This document shows positions 23,484 through 37,149 of a DNA stretch of 64,000 bases, in pieces. Position 1 is the first letter of the stretch, and each line of letters starts with the position of its first letter. The notes under the pieces are model-generated. The model was not told the origin of the DNA, did not search any database, and saw only the letters and a program-made list of their open reading frames with translations. The stretch comes from Narthecium ossifragum (taxonomy: Eukaryota; Streptophyta; Magnoliopsida; Dioscoreales; Nartheciaceae). Both the position numbers and the translations under genes were made by a program. The stretch is from NCBI GenBank assembly GCA_963920575.1, contig OY986965.1, positions 31,180,007 to 31,244,006 of the forward strand, read 5' to 3'.

Positions 23484-26400
23484 TCATGGTACGGGGCATG
23501 CTTCAATACCCCATATTTCCGTTGCATATTGGGCGATGGTGCGATCACTGCTGAATTTGCCGCTGCCTGCTGTGCTCAAGATAGACATCTTCAACCATCT
23601 TTTGCGATCCCTGTAATACAGTAAGAGAGTGCTATTAAGCGCATTGTGCATTTTATCGGATAGCAGAACATCATTTTGCGAAGAATCATCAGGTCTGCTT
23701 AGTCAAGTGAGGTCGAAGCACATGTTGAGGATCAGGGGTAAAAAGATTGCGTATGGGAATTAAGAAACATGAGACACACCAAGCCTGGTAGCATAAGATA
23801 CTAGCAGAGAGGACATAACCAGTAAGATACCAGAAGGCTATTTGGTTCAGATGCCTATGTCCCATAGTTTTCTAGTTCAAGCTCGCCTGGCAGACGTTTC
23901 AGAATTTCTTCAAATTGGAAAGGGTGGAAAGAAGAAGTCAGATTATGGTGTAGCATATCTTACTTCGTATGCAAACTAAATGCAGATCAACCATCAGCAA
24001 TACGTGGAACACTAGTAAACAAATTGATGTCTGCTGTAAAGATGTTAGAATAATCATACCAAAATCAGTGAGAGTTAATGTGATATTGGATATAACTACT
24101 CACTTGTATGCTTCATCCACTCTGGCTTGTGCGTCCATATAACTTGGGAAATCTTGACCAACTAGGAAATAATCACCACGGCCGTAACCTGAATTGCCTT
24201 CGAGGGAGTCCAGAAGAGGATTATAGTCGTAGCTGCCAAATGCTCCGCTTATTATAAATTGCTTTGCCTCTTCGAAGCGTGGATCAGGCTTGAACTGCAG
24301 TAAGTGATAAAAGTCAGTTCAAAAACCATTAGCCTACTAAACTTGAGCCTTCAGCGAACCAAGCAAGCTCTCCGGCCATGGCCCTGCTCAGTATAGAACC
24401 AGCAACTAGGACCGTGACTATAATCATAGACAATGATGGTGTTTGTTTACATTGATAGCCAAAATATTTCTATAACCCTCAACCAGATTCTTTGCCAACA
24501 ACCTGCCTGGTGTCTGATGGAAATTATTTGTTAGATAAATATGTAATCTCCTCTATTAGCATACCTAGGCAGATGGGCAGGCAAGGAATATTGGCTTAAT
24601 CAGGTAAATGAGTTTAATTAATTAACCAGTACCAGTCCAGCTTCTCTTCCCTTGCGGAGTTTTGGGACCTCATCTGCTTCAGCACCAAAAAGGAAAAAAT
24701 TGTCCTCCCCTATTTCTTCTCTGATTTCAACATTTGCACCATCTAGAGTCCCGATTATGAGACAGCCATTGAGTGCAAATTTCATGTTACTAGTCCCACT
24801 GGCCTCCATGCCTGCTGTGCTGATGTGTTGAGATAGCTCACTGCCGGGAATAAGCATTTCAGCCACTGATACATTGTAATTTGGAACAAAGACAACCTGA
24901 ATTTTGTTCGCAATAAGGCAGACATTATGGACCGGAAAAAAAAAGTGATAGCAGCTATAGTAGTATGATGTACGTCACAGAGAAATGTCTATTCGTGGTT
25001 TCAATTGACTCCTATGCTTTGTGGCTTAACTAATGTATCATTCACCAGAATATTAAAATGAATCCTACCTTCAAATAATCAGAGATCTCAGAATCATTGT
25101 TGACCACCGAACCAACATCATTAACCAGCTTGACTATTCTTTTAGCATTGGTGTATGTTGCAAATGCTTTTCCTCCGAACATAATGGTACGTGGTGTTAC
25201 TTTTTTCCTCTCTTCTTTGTCCATTTCCTGCAAACATCGATCAACGGACTTGATACTGGAACTAGGCTTTTGTGATGGCTCTTTCATTCGAGACATATGA
25301 TAGACATGTATACTGATGCTTTGATAAAGTATTGACCGACATGCTACATAACTTTAAGACAGAACTGCATCAATTTGTAGAGTCAGAAAATCAGGTTATA
25401 AGTAAGAATCAGAGATAGAGGTGGTAAACCATAAATTAGTCTCAGTTCAAGGAAAAAGGGATCCAACCAGACAATAGTCACTTCAGTGCTCATCTACTGT
25501 TATTGGAACAACTGATCAAGCAATTAATACATGATGATTATGATGTATGTGGTGGTATACTGAATTAAGCCGTAGTTTATCATGAAATTTCATGATGAAT
25601 GGCTATTGGGTTGCTTGCTTTTGTTTCTTTTTATTTCATCTGTTTTTGTTTAAGGCAATGAATAATCTGAAACGCTGTCAATAATCACCACCTCATAAAA
25701 TTCATGATGCTAATCTAATTTTGAAGCATGATTGACAGCTTCAATAAAGGCATTTTGAGATTAAAGTGGCAAGCAACCCATACCTTTAACCTCTTGTATC
25801 TATAAACTGCACCCAAAATGTTCAGCAGCTGTCTCTTGTATTCATGGATGCGCTTAACTTGTATGTCAAAAAGGCTGTCAAGATTGATGGTCACCCCTGT
25901 AGTTTGCAATATGTAATGCGCCAGACGACGCTTGTTAGCCATCTTGGCCGAAGACCACTCAGCATGCAATCTCTCATCATCAGCAAACTGTTAGATAGGC
26001 CAGTTAGCAAGTACAAAGTAGAAGGCATAAAACATTTGCAGTAGTAGGTACAAAGTAAAAGGCATAGAGCATTTGTAGCTCTTCATCCAAGAGATCGTAC
26101 ACTATACCTGACGAAGTCCAGAAAGGATGTCAAGATTCTTGATCCAACTATCTGTTTTGAGCCATTTAGTGATTATGCCGCTCAACTCGGGGCTGCAGAA
26201 ACGAAGCCATCTACGAGGTGTAATTCCATTGGTTTTGTTCTGGAATTTAACAGGCCATATAGAGACATAATCTGCAAATAACTCTGCCTTTAAGATGTCA
26301 CTGTGCAACTGAGCTACACCATTCACCTATACCAAGATTCACCAAGATACTTTATGCCATTGTATTATCTTGCTCAAAAGCAGAAAAAATTAGCACATCT

Positions 26401-29400
26401 AACGACAGATTAACACGAGATATGGGATGAATGAAAAAAGGTTCCTCTACATGCCATAACCTGAAGCATAGAATTTCACAGCCTTTCATCAAGCAATCCA
26501 GCTAAAACAGGTAAATTATATATCATGACAACAATATATGAGAATAGCACACCCTTGCAGGCAATCCCAGACAAGCCATATCATGACAACAACCATCTTA
26601 AATGTACACCACCAACAGAACAAGAGGACTTGGAAAACTCTGTTCTGAACTAAAAAACACAAGCCAGACAAATTGTTATAGGAACTCTGGAGAATTATAG
26701 AAGATATTATCTGGTCTATCTGTTTAGAGGTCTGACATTCAAATAAATGAAAATTGATTGGCATCTTGAAAGCTAATGTTTAGGTCAAAACAATGATATC
26801 ATTTACTTCACTCCTTGAAGAGTTGCTTACCGTGTGTGAAGATACAACACATAAATTGGCCATGCGAACAACAGGCTTCTGTGGATTGGAGTAATCCAAA
26901 ATTTGCATATTAGGAAGCTTAGATTGCATATCTTTCCGGGTGGACTGAATCATTGCCACAAACTGCATAAAAATCATACGTTTGGTAGGAATATTGGAAG
27001 ATCCTCGCGCAAAGCACACAGAACAAATTGGACAATATCATACCCGCTTATCTATTTCTTCAATGATTTCCATATGACGGGGAAGAAGCTTCCACATCAA
27101 ATCTTGGGACCACTTCTCTAGTGCTTCAGGAAGAACTGTGTGATTGGTATAAGCAACAGTCCTGAAGAAATAGTAATAGACCAGGGATTAAATATGACAC
27201 CACAGCTATAATTTGGCTGTGAGATTCAGGTCATCGCCATCCTAATGAACTTCACTAGGAAAAGTAAGTCGCAGAACGAATATGACGCACCTCGTTGTCA
27301 CATCCCAAGCTTCATCCCATCCAAGTCCTTCTACGTCCATCAGCAGCCGCATCAGTTCTGGAATTGCAAGTGTTGGATGGGTATCATTCAATTGAACAGC
27401 AACTTTGCTAGGAAAATCCGACCACTTCCATGCCTCTCCCCCACTTTTCCTTTCCTTAAACCTAGCAATAATATCCTGACATTTTTTTCCGGGGCAAAGT
27501 CATAATTTTGAGCAGAAAAGACATTAGTAGCATGGTCATGTACCTGGAGATTCTATTGAAGACGGAAGCAACCTTAAATTTCCAAGCTCAAATAAAATCA
27601 AGATCTAAAAATTCATCAATTAAATGATACTTGTCGGGGCATTGGCTTGTAGGCCGTTGCTATAAGATCACCAAAAATACTTAATATGCCAAGATGACTC
27701 ATATCAGTGACAGCATCCTACCGTTGAAGTGCCTGATACAGAGGCAAGTAGAAACAAATGCAGAAAATGTACTTCTCTATGTATATCTTGAATTGAACTA
27801 TAAGAAGATTGATGAATATTCAAGAGTACTGGGTAAGAACTTCATAAACCAAAAGAGATATCGGATAGTACCCACAAAGGATTAAAAGAAACTTGATTCT
27901 CGAACAAACTTGAGTCTCAATAACAAATAATCAGAGGATCTCTACTATCTAGCTCTTTATATAATATCCAAGAGTACTGTGAAAGAACTTCATAAACCAA
28001 AAGAGATATCGGACAGTACCCACAAAGGATTCAAAAAAACAACTTGATTCTCGAACAAAATTGAGTCTCAATAACAAATAATCAGAGGATCTCTACTTTC
28101 TAGCTCATTATATCGATTGTTTTAACTGACACATCATAGAAGTCATAGCACAAAAAAAAATATCCAAACAAATTAGGCCATTTCTCCGAAATTCATAAGC
28201 AGAGCCTCACCCATCAAGTTCAGACAGGAAATATCAAATAATCAAGATCTTTACAATGCCAAAGTCAAAAGCATAACATACCTGCAGTGAGGCACTGCAA
28301 AGGAAATACTGTTGCTTCAATCGTAGAAGCTTTCCCTGTTCTTTAGCATCTCCAGGGTACAGGACTGCACATATCTACAAACAGCAGAGTGTCATTTCAG
28401 TACATAATGCAATCAAACAGTACAAGGAGAACTCAGCAAGAAACTATCTAATGCCATTCCATTTCTGTAAAAGGAACACAGAGAACAAGGAGAACACAGA
28501 GATCTACTGGAACTAGATGATCTCAATTATGGGCAAAAGCAATTCCTATCAAATACAGGAACATAGCATTTGCACTGTAGCCAATGGATAACAAACATTA
28601 CAAACCTGTTGAGCTTTTGAGTGAAGTTGGGCAGCAGCTTCATACTGTCCATCATTAAACTGAAATAAATTGATATCCTCAGCACTAGCTTTGGCTTCCC
28701 AAAGCCGAAGGCTGATAGTATTTTTGGTTTTGTATCCAGGAATTGGCACATCATAAGCTAGTGCGTGAATAACCTCTCCTCCAATCCACTTTCGTCTGCC
28801 AAACAATAAAGAATGAGAAAGGAGTTGTGAGTGCAACATTTTTTTTGTTGAAAAAATCGTTAATTTGCACTTGAAGCCAGTGTACGAAATAAGATATGAA
28901 ACTTCCTCTCCCATATCGTTTCCTCACTGTTTCTCTCAAATTTTTGTATCGTGATACCAAAGTTACAACCAAGTAAAACCAGAAGAAGCAGAGTCTGTAA
29001 CGCCTAATCCAATATCTGATTAATGTGGTTGGCCAAAAGTCACTGATACTAATTACATTAACAGTTGAGTGTATTAGGGATCAATAAGAGATCAAACGGG
29101 TCTTATGGACAAAGCAGACTTAACACTCTAATTCCAGAAAGATCAATAATCTTTCTTCCGCCTATAATATGAGGTAGGATGATGAAATCAGCTGTGATGA
29201 TGAGGAGGTTTTATGTTCCACATATCATCATCAATTGTCTCATGTATAGTTTCGTTAGTTTCGTTTCTTGACTTCACCTCATAAACGATCAAATCTCTGT
29301 GGTATACAGCTGAACTTCACACTAGCAAAAACCGTTTACAAGCAATAAATCCGAGTTAAGTAAATTATATTCTAATAGCCTAAATAAAACATGTACAATC

Positions 29401-30899
29401 AGCTATCACCAAAAAAATCAATTATTTAAACTTACGATCCTGTAGGTGAGACCTCAACACTGCCAAAAAAGCTGACTGGAAACATAACATCATGTCTAAC
29501 AATCTCCCAAGGGCTGAATTTCTGGAGGATGAAACAGCAATAGACACATACTTAAGTCATTAAGACATTTGTTAGACAAATTAATCTCGGAATATATCTA
29601 ATGGGTAGATCATACCTCAAGCCAGTCTTCAGCTACTTCCTCTTGGCCCTCTTTTGAGATCCTTTGTTTAAATAGACCATATCTATACCGTAAGCCATAA
29701 CCCCAGGCAGGCAAATTCATTGTTGCCATTGAATCTAAAAAGCATGATGCAAGCCTGCCTAGACCTCCATTGCCCAATGCCGCATCTTTTTCCTGAGTTA
29801 AAAGGTCAGGGGCTATGCATTAGAGACAAAAGTAAATTGCTGATCTACTAGCATACTCAGATAATGAGTATACCTAAGAACAATTTTATAACAGCTTCTT
29901 CTCCCGGATGGTAACTAACACACGATGTACACTCAACACCCATTTGTAGATAGAGATGTCAGGATTTTCCATAAAAATACTAGAGATAAAAACAACATGT
30001 AGTAAAACCTAACAGGCAAAACATTCCATAAAAGCAAAAGCTATGGCAGCAACTTCAGTTTATATGCGTCAAATGCCAAAGTTTTAGGGCCTCAAATGCT
30101 TCTGGCATATATAAAACAAGTAGAGGGATGCAGATGATAATTGTTTAGGTGAAATAGGAGCAGGATACGATCATGAAAGATCCAGCTGAATTGGGCTTGA
30201 ACAAAGTGCAGCACTCATTCGTTTGACAGTAAATTTGCAACATGTGTAGTGTGTACGTACCATACTTGTTAGCAAGAATCTAAAAAAGCAAATCAGATAA
30301 CAAATTAGTTGAAACTTGACACGTAATTAGAGGTCATAGTTCTTAGTCAATATCACAGATGAAGGATGTTAAGAATAAACAGTAAAGCAAAAACAAACGA
30401 AATTCTCTGAAGCTTCCTTTACCTGCTCTGCAATTGCCTCAAGCTCATACCCCAATTTGCTCAAAGCGTCAGCATATGAATCTAGAATGTCCAGGTTCCC
30501 AACGGCATTGGTTAGAGCCCGTCCCTGCAGATACTCCATTGACAGGTAATATGTCTGCTTGGGATTGACTTTGTGAAAATGGGCATACGTCTCGTTCCAC
30601 CTCTGAAACAAGGAACAACATATGATTAAGAAACAGAAGGGCCAATTGTCCATCCATATGGAGCTAATCATGCATGACTAGGTAGGCACCTGTATGAGAA
30701 GATCACGAACACTGTCGGCTGTGGCGTAGTAAGCTTGCTCAGTTTCAAACTTGAGAGGTGAGAAATGAGGGCTGTAGAGAGCATGGTAGGCTATGTTCGA
30801 TGCGATTTCTGATGCTTCCTCCGCTAAAGGATGCGCCACTGGTGGAACTTTCTTACCAATGTAAGGAGCAGCACCATTTGGTTCGTCCGTTGTTGCCAT
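23484..30899 (-). CDS. PHS2: Alpha-glucan phosphorylase, H isozyme (cytosolic)
   Basis: This GT35 enzyme uses pyridoxal phosphate to release glucose 1-phosphate from alpha-1,4-glucans, here in the cytosol during starch and maltose use. About 15 exons give roughly 840 residues. Exon 1 is 30899-30690 ([20 protein letters not shown]...), exon 2 is 30602-30423, exon 3 is 29792-29616, and the last (about 23610-23484) ends WGIEACPVP. Signature segments are visible in order: [70 protein letters not shown], and the cofactor-lysine region [14 protein letters not shown] near 24780-24815. There is no transit peptide. The phosphorylase sequence also reads through without the roughly 80-residue insertion of plastid (L-type) isozymes. 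Together these mark the H form. The promoter side carries CACGTG at 31380-31385 and 31595-31600. Some internal exon edges are approximate. Confidence 0.95.
25605..25781. repeat. 177-bp inverted-repeat-bounded segment in a PHS2 intron (possible MITE)
   Basis: GGGTTGCTTGC near 25608-25618 is mirrored by GCAAGCAACCC at 25769-25779, directly next to the donor of the exon ending near 25782. The size and place suggest a MITE, but I cannot define a target duplication, so this is tentative. Confidence 0.4.
27817..28118. repeat. 148-bp tandem duplication in a PHS2 intron
   Basis: CAAGAGTACT begins at 27821 and 27969. Each is followed by AACTTCATAAACCAAAAGAG, ACAAAGGATT, CTTGATTCTCGAACAAA and AATAATCAGAGGATCTCTAC. 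The two copies are nearly identical, differing by a few substitutions and short indels. Confidence 0.85.
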
Positions 30900-32184
30900 T
30901 CAATACGTGCGTACCTTGGGATTCCGCGACTACAAAGAAGCATGGATGAACGCGATTAGCTCGTATAAACAACTGAACACTAGTATTCGTTTCTTTATCA
31001 TAATTCGTAAACAATTCTTTCGATATCGGACAAAGTCCATGCGGAATAACCTCGATTATACTACTAAGAAAAAGTTTCAAGAAATATATATCATAATAAT
31101 CATAATAATAATAATAATAAAGGGCAAGAACAGAGTAAATCCGATTTCAAGACGAAACCTGACACAGATCAGAGAAAAGTCTAGGAAATGGCCGAAAAGA
31201 AACAAAGAAACCAAGAAGAATTCAGTTCGGAAAAATCTCCTGGTACTTGAACTCAAGAAGTATTACCTCAACTCCGTCCGCCCTGGAGAACACTATCGAA
31301 CTGGAAGGATATAAAGGGAAGAGAAGAGAAGAGAGAGAGATCCAGAGTTCCGAGGACCTCGTGAAGCGGGAAGACAGGCCACGTGATGGCACGAGGAGGG
31401 ATCGGAGCTCGCCTCCGCGCTTCAAATGGTGAAGAGGAGTAGTAGTAGTAGTAGTAGATACTAGATACTAGATAGGGAGGGGCGAGGAGGGAGATTTTCT
31501 CTGAAAGGTACTCGTGCGGAGTAGACTGGAGGGTGGTGGGTGTAGGGCACCACCGGCCGACGTAACCAAGACAGCCATCTTTTGACTGACCGTACACGTG
31601 TATTCCTTTATAAAAGCGGGATCTTATAATAATATTCTTCTCTCATGGGTGACTGATGGGCCTCTTGCTCCTATCGGGCCGTAGTTCGGATGCGGTTCTT
31701 GTGGTCGTTGCCTCCGCATCCGTGGCCTTATTTTGGAAGCAAAATCTTGGCTCAGTTGCAAAATATCATGACGGTCTAAATGCTCCACGCCTCCATGAGT
31801 TGGATAGTAATGAGTTTGTATTATCACATAATGTCATAATCTAAATATACTCATGTTTGCCAGTATATACTTATTAATTGGGAAGTTTTTTTACGCATTT
31901 GTTTTATCTTAAGTATAGCATTGTTGTTGTTGTTGTTTTTTTTTTTTTTGCTTTGCTGACATCCTATGGCACAGATTAATAAGTTTGATCATCTAGTACA
32001 CCATGCATGATGCTCGGAATAGCCTTCGGCTTCACTAATCAAAAACAAAAGTGGGAAAAAACTGCTTTTCTCATATGCATTTCTTTAAGATCACTCAATG
32101 CAGTTGGAGATACATGTCTTATCCTATTTGTTGATCACATTGAACAAAGAATAATCGTATCCGGAAAAAAAGAGAGGAAGAAAG
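30900..32184. promoter_or_regulatory. PHS2 promoter/leader and PHT4-like 3' flank
   Basis: The stretch holds the PHS2 5' leader and promoter on the minus strand. Visible items are an ATAAT-type run near 31090-31125, a (GTA)n microsatellite near 31438-31458, a G-box CACGTG at 31380-31385, a second at 31595-31600, and a TTTATAAA box near 31606-31613 that could serve either strand. No open reading frame here resembles a gene. The last few hundred bases should contain the 3' UTR of the transporter gene at 32185. Confidence 0.4.
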
Positions 32185-35100
32185 CTAGTAAAAAACTTGC
32201 TCTCCCGTGGCATACAAGTTCCAGAAGAGGGTGGTGATGAAGTAGAGTGCTGCTGTGAGTGTTAAGAAGGCTTGAAAAGAGCCCAGCCACTGCACAAAGT
32301 AACCAGTGCCTATGGTGCTGATTATTGCAGCTGCTGTGCCAGCTGAGTTTGTAATTCCTGCTCAATGGAACACCAAATCAGATAATGTACATAGAAAGAG
32401 ATGATCATCTTTTGACTATGAAGTGGATCGATGCATGTCATAAGGGAAATACTACCGCTAAACATACCATGAAGAAATCCTGCGCATTGTGGTGCAATAT
32501 CCTGATGAAAGTAGTAAAAAGCTCACGTCAGATCAGAATTAGAAGTGAACTGCAGTGCATTATCATTACACAATACCATTAGATGATCTAAACATGTCAA
32601 TCTTCTCTGAAAGCCAACCCTAGCAACATTACCTGAATACTTTTTATTATCAGTAATTTCGGAAAATTCATCTGGATATGATCATATTTTAGAATTTTTC
32701 AGTGAACTTAGAAGTGGGGCAGAATAAAATTACCTGCATGTTGAGAAGGAAGCCAGCTTGGCTGAAAGAACTGAAGCTCAGGGCTATCGTCATGAGAATT
32801 GCTGCAACTGTTGGAGTGTAAGCATACTTCAAGCACAATAATGAAATTCCAGGTCCAATGAATCCAATTGACTGCCAAAATCCATGAACACCAAATAAGA
32901 AAAACAAAAAAAATCAGTCTTCACTACCATCATGATCATTGCCATCAAATTATGCAGAAAATGTAGATTTAATCTACTTCCAGACAGCTAGAAGGATGGA
33001 TAATTTGTAGGGCCATGGAAACACAAAGGAGAAATTTGCAAATCTATTACGCCGGGATTGTTGTTTCTTGCCACATCAAAAGTCAACTACCTGCATGATT
33101 TTTCGAACTCGCGTTACAGGTTGATGAGTGTTGATCAGGAAATCAGAGGCGGCTCCAGCTACATAACCAGAGAAGGCCATCATTCCCCAAGGTATGGCAC
33201 TGAACCACGCAGCTTGTTTCAGGTTCACATTATACACCTGTGGCCATGAGAGTTCGCGAAACATAGCATTAAGAAACATGCATTGATGGATAAGATGAGA
33301 TGACATTTGGGTACTTACAGTCTTGAAGTACATTGGCATCCATGAAAGTAGCACAAAATAGCCCTGAAAGATATACATTACAGAATCAGCAACAAAGGCC
33401 CTCTATCTCTCTTGAGGAATGCAATTTTTCGTAAATTTATACTAGACTAAGCAGCTTCTACAGAAGTATAGCTTGGATTCTTTTCGGCTGGGAGAAACAT
33501 ATTTTGCTTCTTGACATACAAAAACCTGAAGATGCTACATATTCTTATATGCTAGAGCTTGGACTTATCCTCAGAATGAGATCAAAGAAACAGAGTTCAT
33601 CTGCTCTTTGACCTTAATTCTGCCAACTTCTCATACTTCTTTCCGATAATCTCTATCATTTCATTCTACAGAAAGAGTAAAATATAATGAAAGAACAGAA
33701 TTTGTGCCATTGCTAGGGAAAAAGATGAGGACTGCCTTGTTACGGTGTATAGCTAATTTGGCATGAAGTTTTCCTTTTGCCATGCTTTCTGCCATCATAT
33801 ATAGACTCGACAATAGCAGGCATTTTGTTGCAGGCAATATTCGTTAGTACAAATCCCAAAACCAGAGTGCTCAATTCTGGCTGTTGCTTACCCAGTTATT
33901 TGTGACATTTGCAAATATGATTGCCCATGTCGGCAGCTTTGACAGCAAATAGCGAACGGATGGAAATTTACGCGCACCGGATGGAGGAGCGTCAGTTTTT
34001 CCAGCACGGATCAGCAGCAATTCCCTCTCGCTGATCAGAGGGCTATCACGGGGATCATTTGTGACCGCAACAATCCAGACAGACAGCCAGAGGAACCCAA
34101 TGGATGCAAACAGAGCAAACGGACCATTGATACCAATGCTTGACATGATAAGAGGTGTTAACAGAAAGCTTATAACGTTTCCCAGATGAAATCCAGCCAT
34201 TGAGATGCCCACAGCACTTGCTCGTTCATTAGAAGGGAACCAACTGCACCACAAACATAAAGCGCTCATTGCTCCCATCTCTTTTCTTTGAGAGTCTGAG
34301 ACCATCTTGCAAACAGCTTACATAATTACTGCTTACCGGGATAAGAGGGTGTTCATGGCAGGCAAGGCGACGCCTTCTGCAAGACCAAAGAGAGCACGGA
34401 AAACCAGAAGCATAGCAGTGGAGTGGTCCGCAGCCCACGGAGTGAGAATCGTCGCTAGAGACCACACGGCCACGCCGCATGCCAAGACTCGCTTCCCGCC
34501 ATATCTATCTGCCAGAGCTCCTCCGGCAAACGACGAAAGCAAGTACCCCCATAGAAAAGATGACTGCAGGCAGAGCTTTCCATTTGTCAGCTGAATTTAA
34601 AATGTCATACATGCCAACACCTATTGCAATAGTTTCCAACGGCCCATACCATTGACCACCATTCTGGGTTGCAAGTAAAGCAGCCTTAGGCATCCGCATC
34701 AGATGCCACGAATGCTAGGCAGGCAAATATAGCGAACTGCGCTAAGTTCAAACTGCACCAGCCACCTTGTTTTTTCCGCAGTGCCCTCCAACATGTGGAG
34801 AGCACTGTTCACCATCCTATTAATAAACTATGTCTCTATAATAACTCATGATCATTTATATAAAGATAAAAAAAATCTAATTAAGTAATATAATTATTGA
34901 CATAAAAACCTAATTATTTAAGTTAAGTAATATAACTATTTTACATAAAAACCTAATTATTTAATTTATAATATATTTTAGTATAAGTATATCTCAATGA
35001 TTAATGACATGATATAATATTTAATTATTATAATTATATAACTGTTAAATAATAAATGAAGAATAGAATAAGAAAAGAAGATTAGAGAATGAGTATTTTA

Positions 35101-37149
35101 TTGATATAAGGAATAGTTTAGAAAAGTTGATGAATAAAATTGTAAATAAAGAAACTGTAAAATAAAAAAGTAATATATATTAAAATATTTGAAAATAAAA
35201 GGATAAGGAAGCTGACGCGGATGCTACTAAAATCGATACGTCTTACATTTGGACCGTTTCGGAGTAGTTTGAGCGAGACTTCAAACCATGGCTTTAACCC
35301 AATTTTTTAAACTGGGCCCGGCCGGGGGTAGGTAGGTAGTGGTTTGAGCGAGACTTCAAACCCGTATCTGAGACCATATGGAAAGTGTTGGCGCATCCAC
35401 CTCCTACTTGGCGGAATTTATGGACAATGCCGATCGGACCTCGGGTAAGATAATTTCTTTCAAAACTAATAAAAGAAAGACTTCCTACAATGAATATTTT
35501 ATGACGGTTTTGCATGAATTTGGAAAGAGAATGTTCCATATGTGGAGCGTCAGTGGAGGATGTATATCATATATTTTGAAGGATGTGGCTATACTCGCTC
35601 AGTTTGGAGCATCCTCTTTCTGGAGTTGACGTATGGGCTAGATGAATTATTGGTTGAATGTATTAAATCCTCTACAAATAATGGTGCCCGTTGGAGGAAG
35701 TCATCGATTGGATATGGTCTTTGGTTACTATGGAAACAACGTAATGCTGTTATTTGGGAGGAAAAGGTGGTATATACAGAGATACTGGCCATACGAATTC
35801 AAAGACAAGCTGCTGAGTTCTGACGGAGTAAAGGATGGAATGGGGAGAATGAGGCTCCAATCTTGAAGCATAGGAACGGTTGGAATGGGGCTATCATGCA
35901 GGTTGATGCTGCCTGGAAGGAAACAGAGGAGAAGGCTGGTGGTGGGATGCTGTGCTTCCATGATGTAGAAGGAGACTTGTGGAATCTAAAGGCTGCATCT
36001 TCAGCATGTTCAGTATAGGAAGCATAGCTTTTTGTGATTGGGTTGGCCTTGAGAGAGGCTTGGATCAGAGGTGAAAGAAATGTTCTGATTGAGTCAGATG
36101 CATTGGGTCCTATTAATTATCTGAATGGTAGGGAGGTGTGGCCGGCACAACTAATGGGGATTATCGGAGGTTTGTGGGCATTGACAGCCCAGTTCCAAGG
36201 AGTTATTTTTACTTTTATCCCAAAAACTTGTAATGAGAGAGCTGATAGGCTATTGAGAGAGGCCTTAGTTTTGCCTAGTGGGAGAATTCTGGTGTGCGAG
36301 GACGGTGTGTCGTCCTAGCGTGATTTTGGATAAGTGCAAGATGTAACTAGCCTTTCATGCTCGACTAAGCAAAAAAAGAAAAACAAAAAAAAAAAAAGTG
36401 TCTGGTGCATACCTACCCCCAACTCGATAATATTTTTTTCCAAATGAAAGACGCACTACTAGTTTCTTGAGCCTTTTGGTTTCCTAAAAAATTGCAAAAC
36501 TAGAAGGATGTTGATCTGTGTGATATTTATCATAAAATCAGTCGACAAAATAAATGATTCTCTGCAACTGCAAGCCAATTCAAATCAACTAGGAATTGAA
36601 GGATGCGCGTGGGGTCCGCATCGTCGAGGAATCTACGGGAACTGAACAGAAAAAAGAAGGGGAAACGAGAAGTAGTAGGAGGCCAACCTGGACGATTCCC
36701 AAGAAGGAGCTGGACCAGCCGTATCTGGCGGCGAGGGGGACGACGGCCACTGACATCACCACCCGATCGGCGTTACACAGGCACATCATCATCGCCACCA
36801 TCGCCACCACCTTCGCCCTCTCTGGGATCCCATAGCGCTCAGTACTCCTAGCCAGACCCCTCCCGATCCCCTCTGCACTGCTGCACTCAATGGCACCACC
36901 ACCACCAACCCTCCTCTTCCCCCATGCATCTCTCCTGACGCTCTTCCCTACGCTTCCGATATTGCTAATGCTCTTTGACGAAAGATCCAAACGTCTAGAT
37001 TTGATCCCTCCGGATGCGATCCGGATGCCTGATGATCCATGAGGGATATTGGAGAAACAGATCGTACTCGAAGAAGGAGAAGAGGAGGAAGGAGAATCTA
37101 CGCAGCACGGGATTGGTACAGACTTAGATGGAGTTTGCACCAGCGCCAT
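32185..37149 (-). CDS. PHT4/ANTR-type plastid anion (phosphate) transporter, copy 1
   Basis: A member of the SLC17-like branch of the major facilitator superfamily; plant PHT4 proteins move inorganic phosphate (some ascorbate) across plastid or Golgi membranes. Eight exons: 37149-36688 and pieces near 34562-34334, 34243-33891, 33363-33321, 33238-33092, 32872-32735, 32502-32465 and 32360-32185, roughly 530 residues. The first about 100 residues are serine/arginine-rich without a hydrophobic signal, a likely plastid transit peptide. Family motifs are MCLCNADRVVMSVAVVPLA, SSFLWGYLLSS..GG..ADRYGGKRV, EGVALPAMNTLLSR, WFPSNERASAVGISMAGFHL and SIGFIGPGISL. The end is ATGEQVFY and stop. Intron 1 (about 2.1 kb) holds a LINE fragment. 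The neighbour at 38288-41871 has the same intron positions. I cannot assign the PHT4 clade with certainty. Confidence 0.9.
35380..36398 (+). mobile_element. 5'-truncated LINE fragment with RNase H domain, in PHT4-like intron 1
   Basis: The plus strand carries a decayed non-LTR retrotransposon end. Peptide pieces in shifting frames include VDAAWKETEEKAGGGMLCF, REAWIRGERNVLIESDALGP and FIPKTCNERADRLLREAL, the plant LINE RNase H layout with its Asp-Glu-Asp spacing. At least one stop (near 36018) breaks the domain. The element ends with GTAACTAGCCTTTCATGCTCG, then ACTAAGC and a long A-rich tail at about 36365-36398. The left edge is uncertain. A near repeat TTTGAGCGAGACTTCAAACC occurs at about 35267 and 35343, just upstream. 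Confidence 0.8.

Noticed and set aside
30907..31314. Plus-strand 135-codon open frame upstream of PHS2
   Set aside because: It runs through an ATAAT repeat and AT-rich promoter sequence and encodes low-complexity isoleucine and lysine runs. It lies in the PHS2 leader region.
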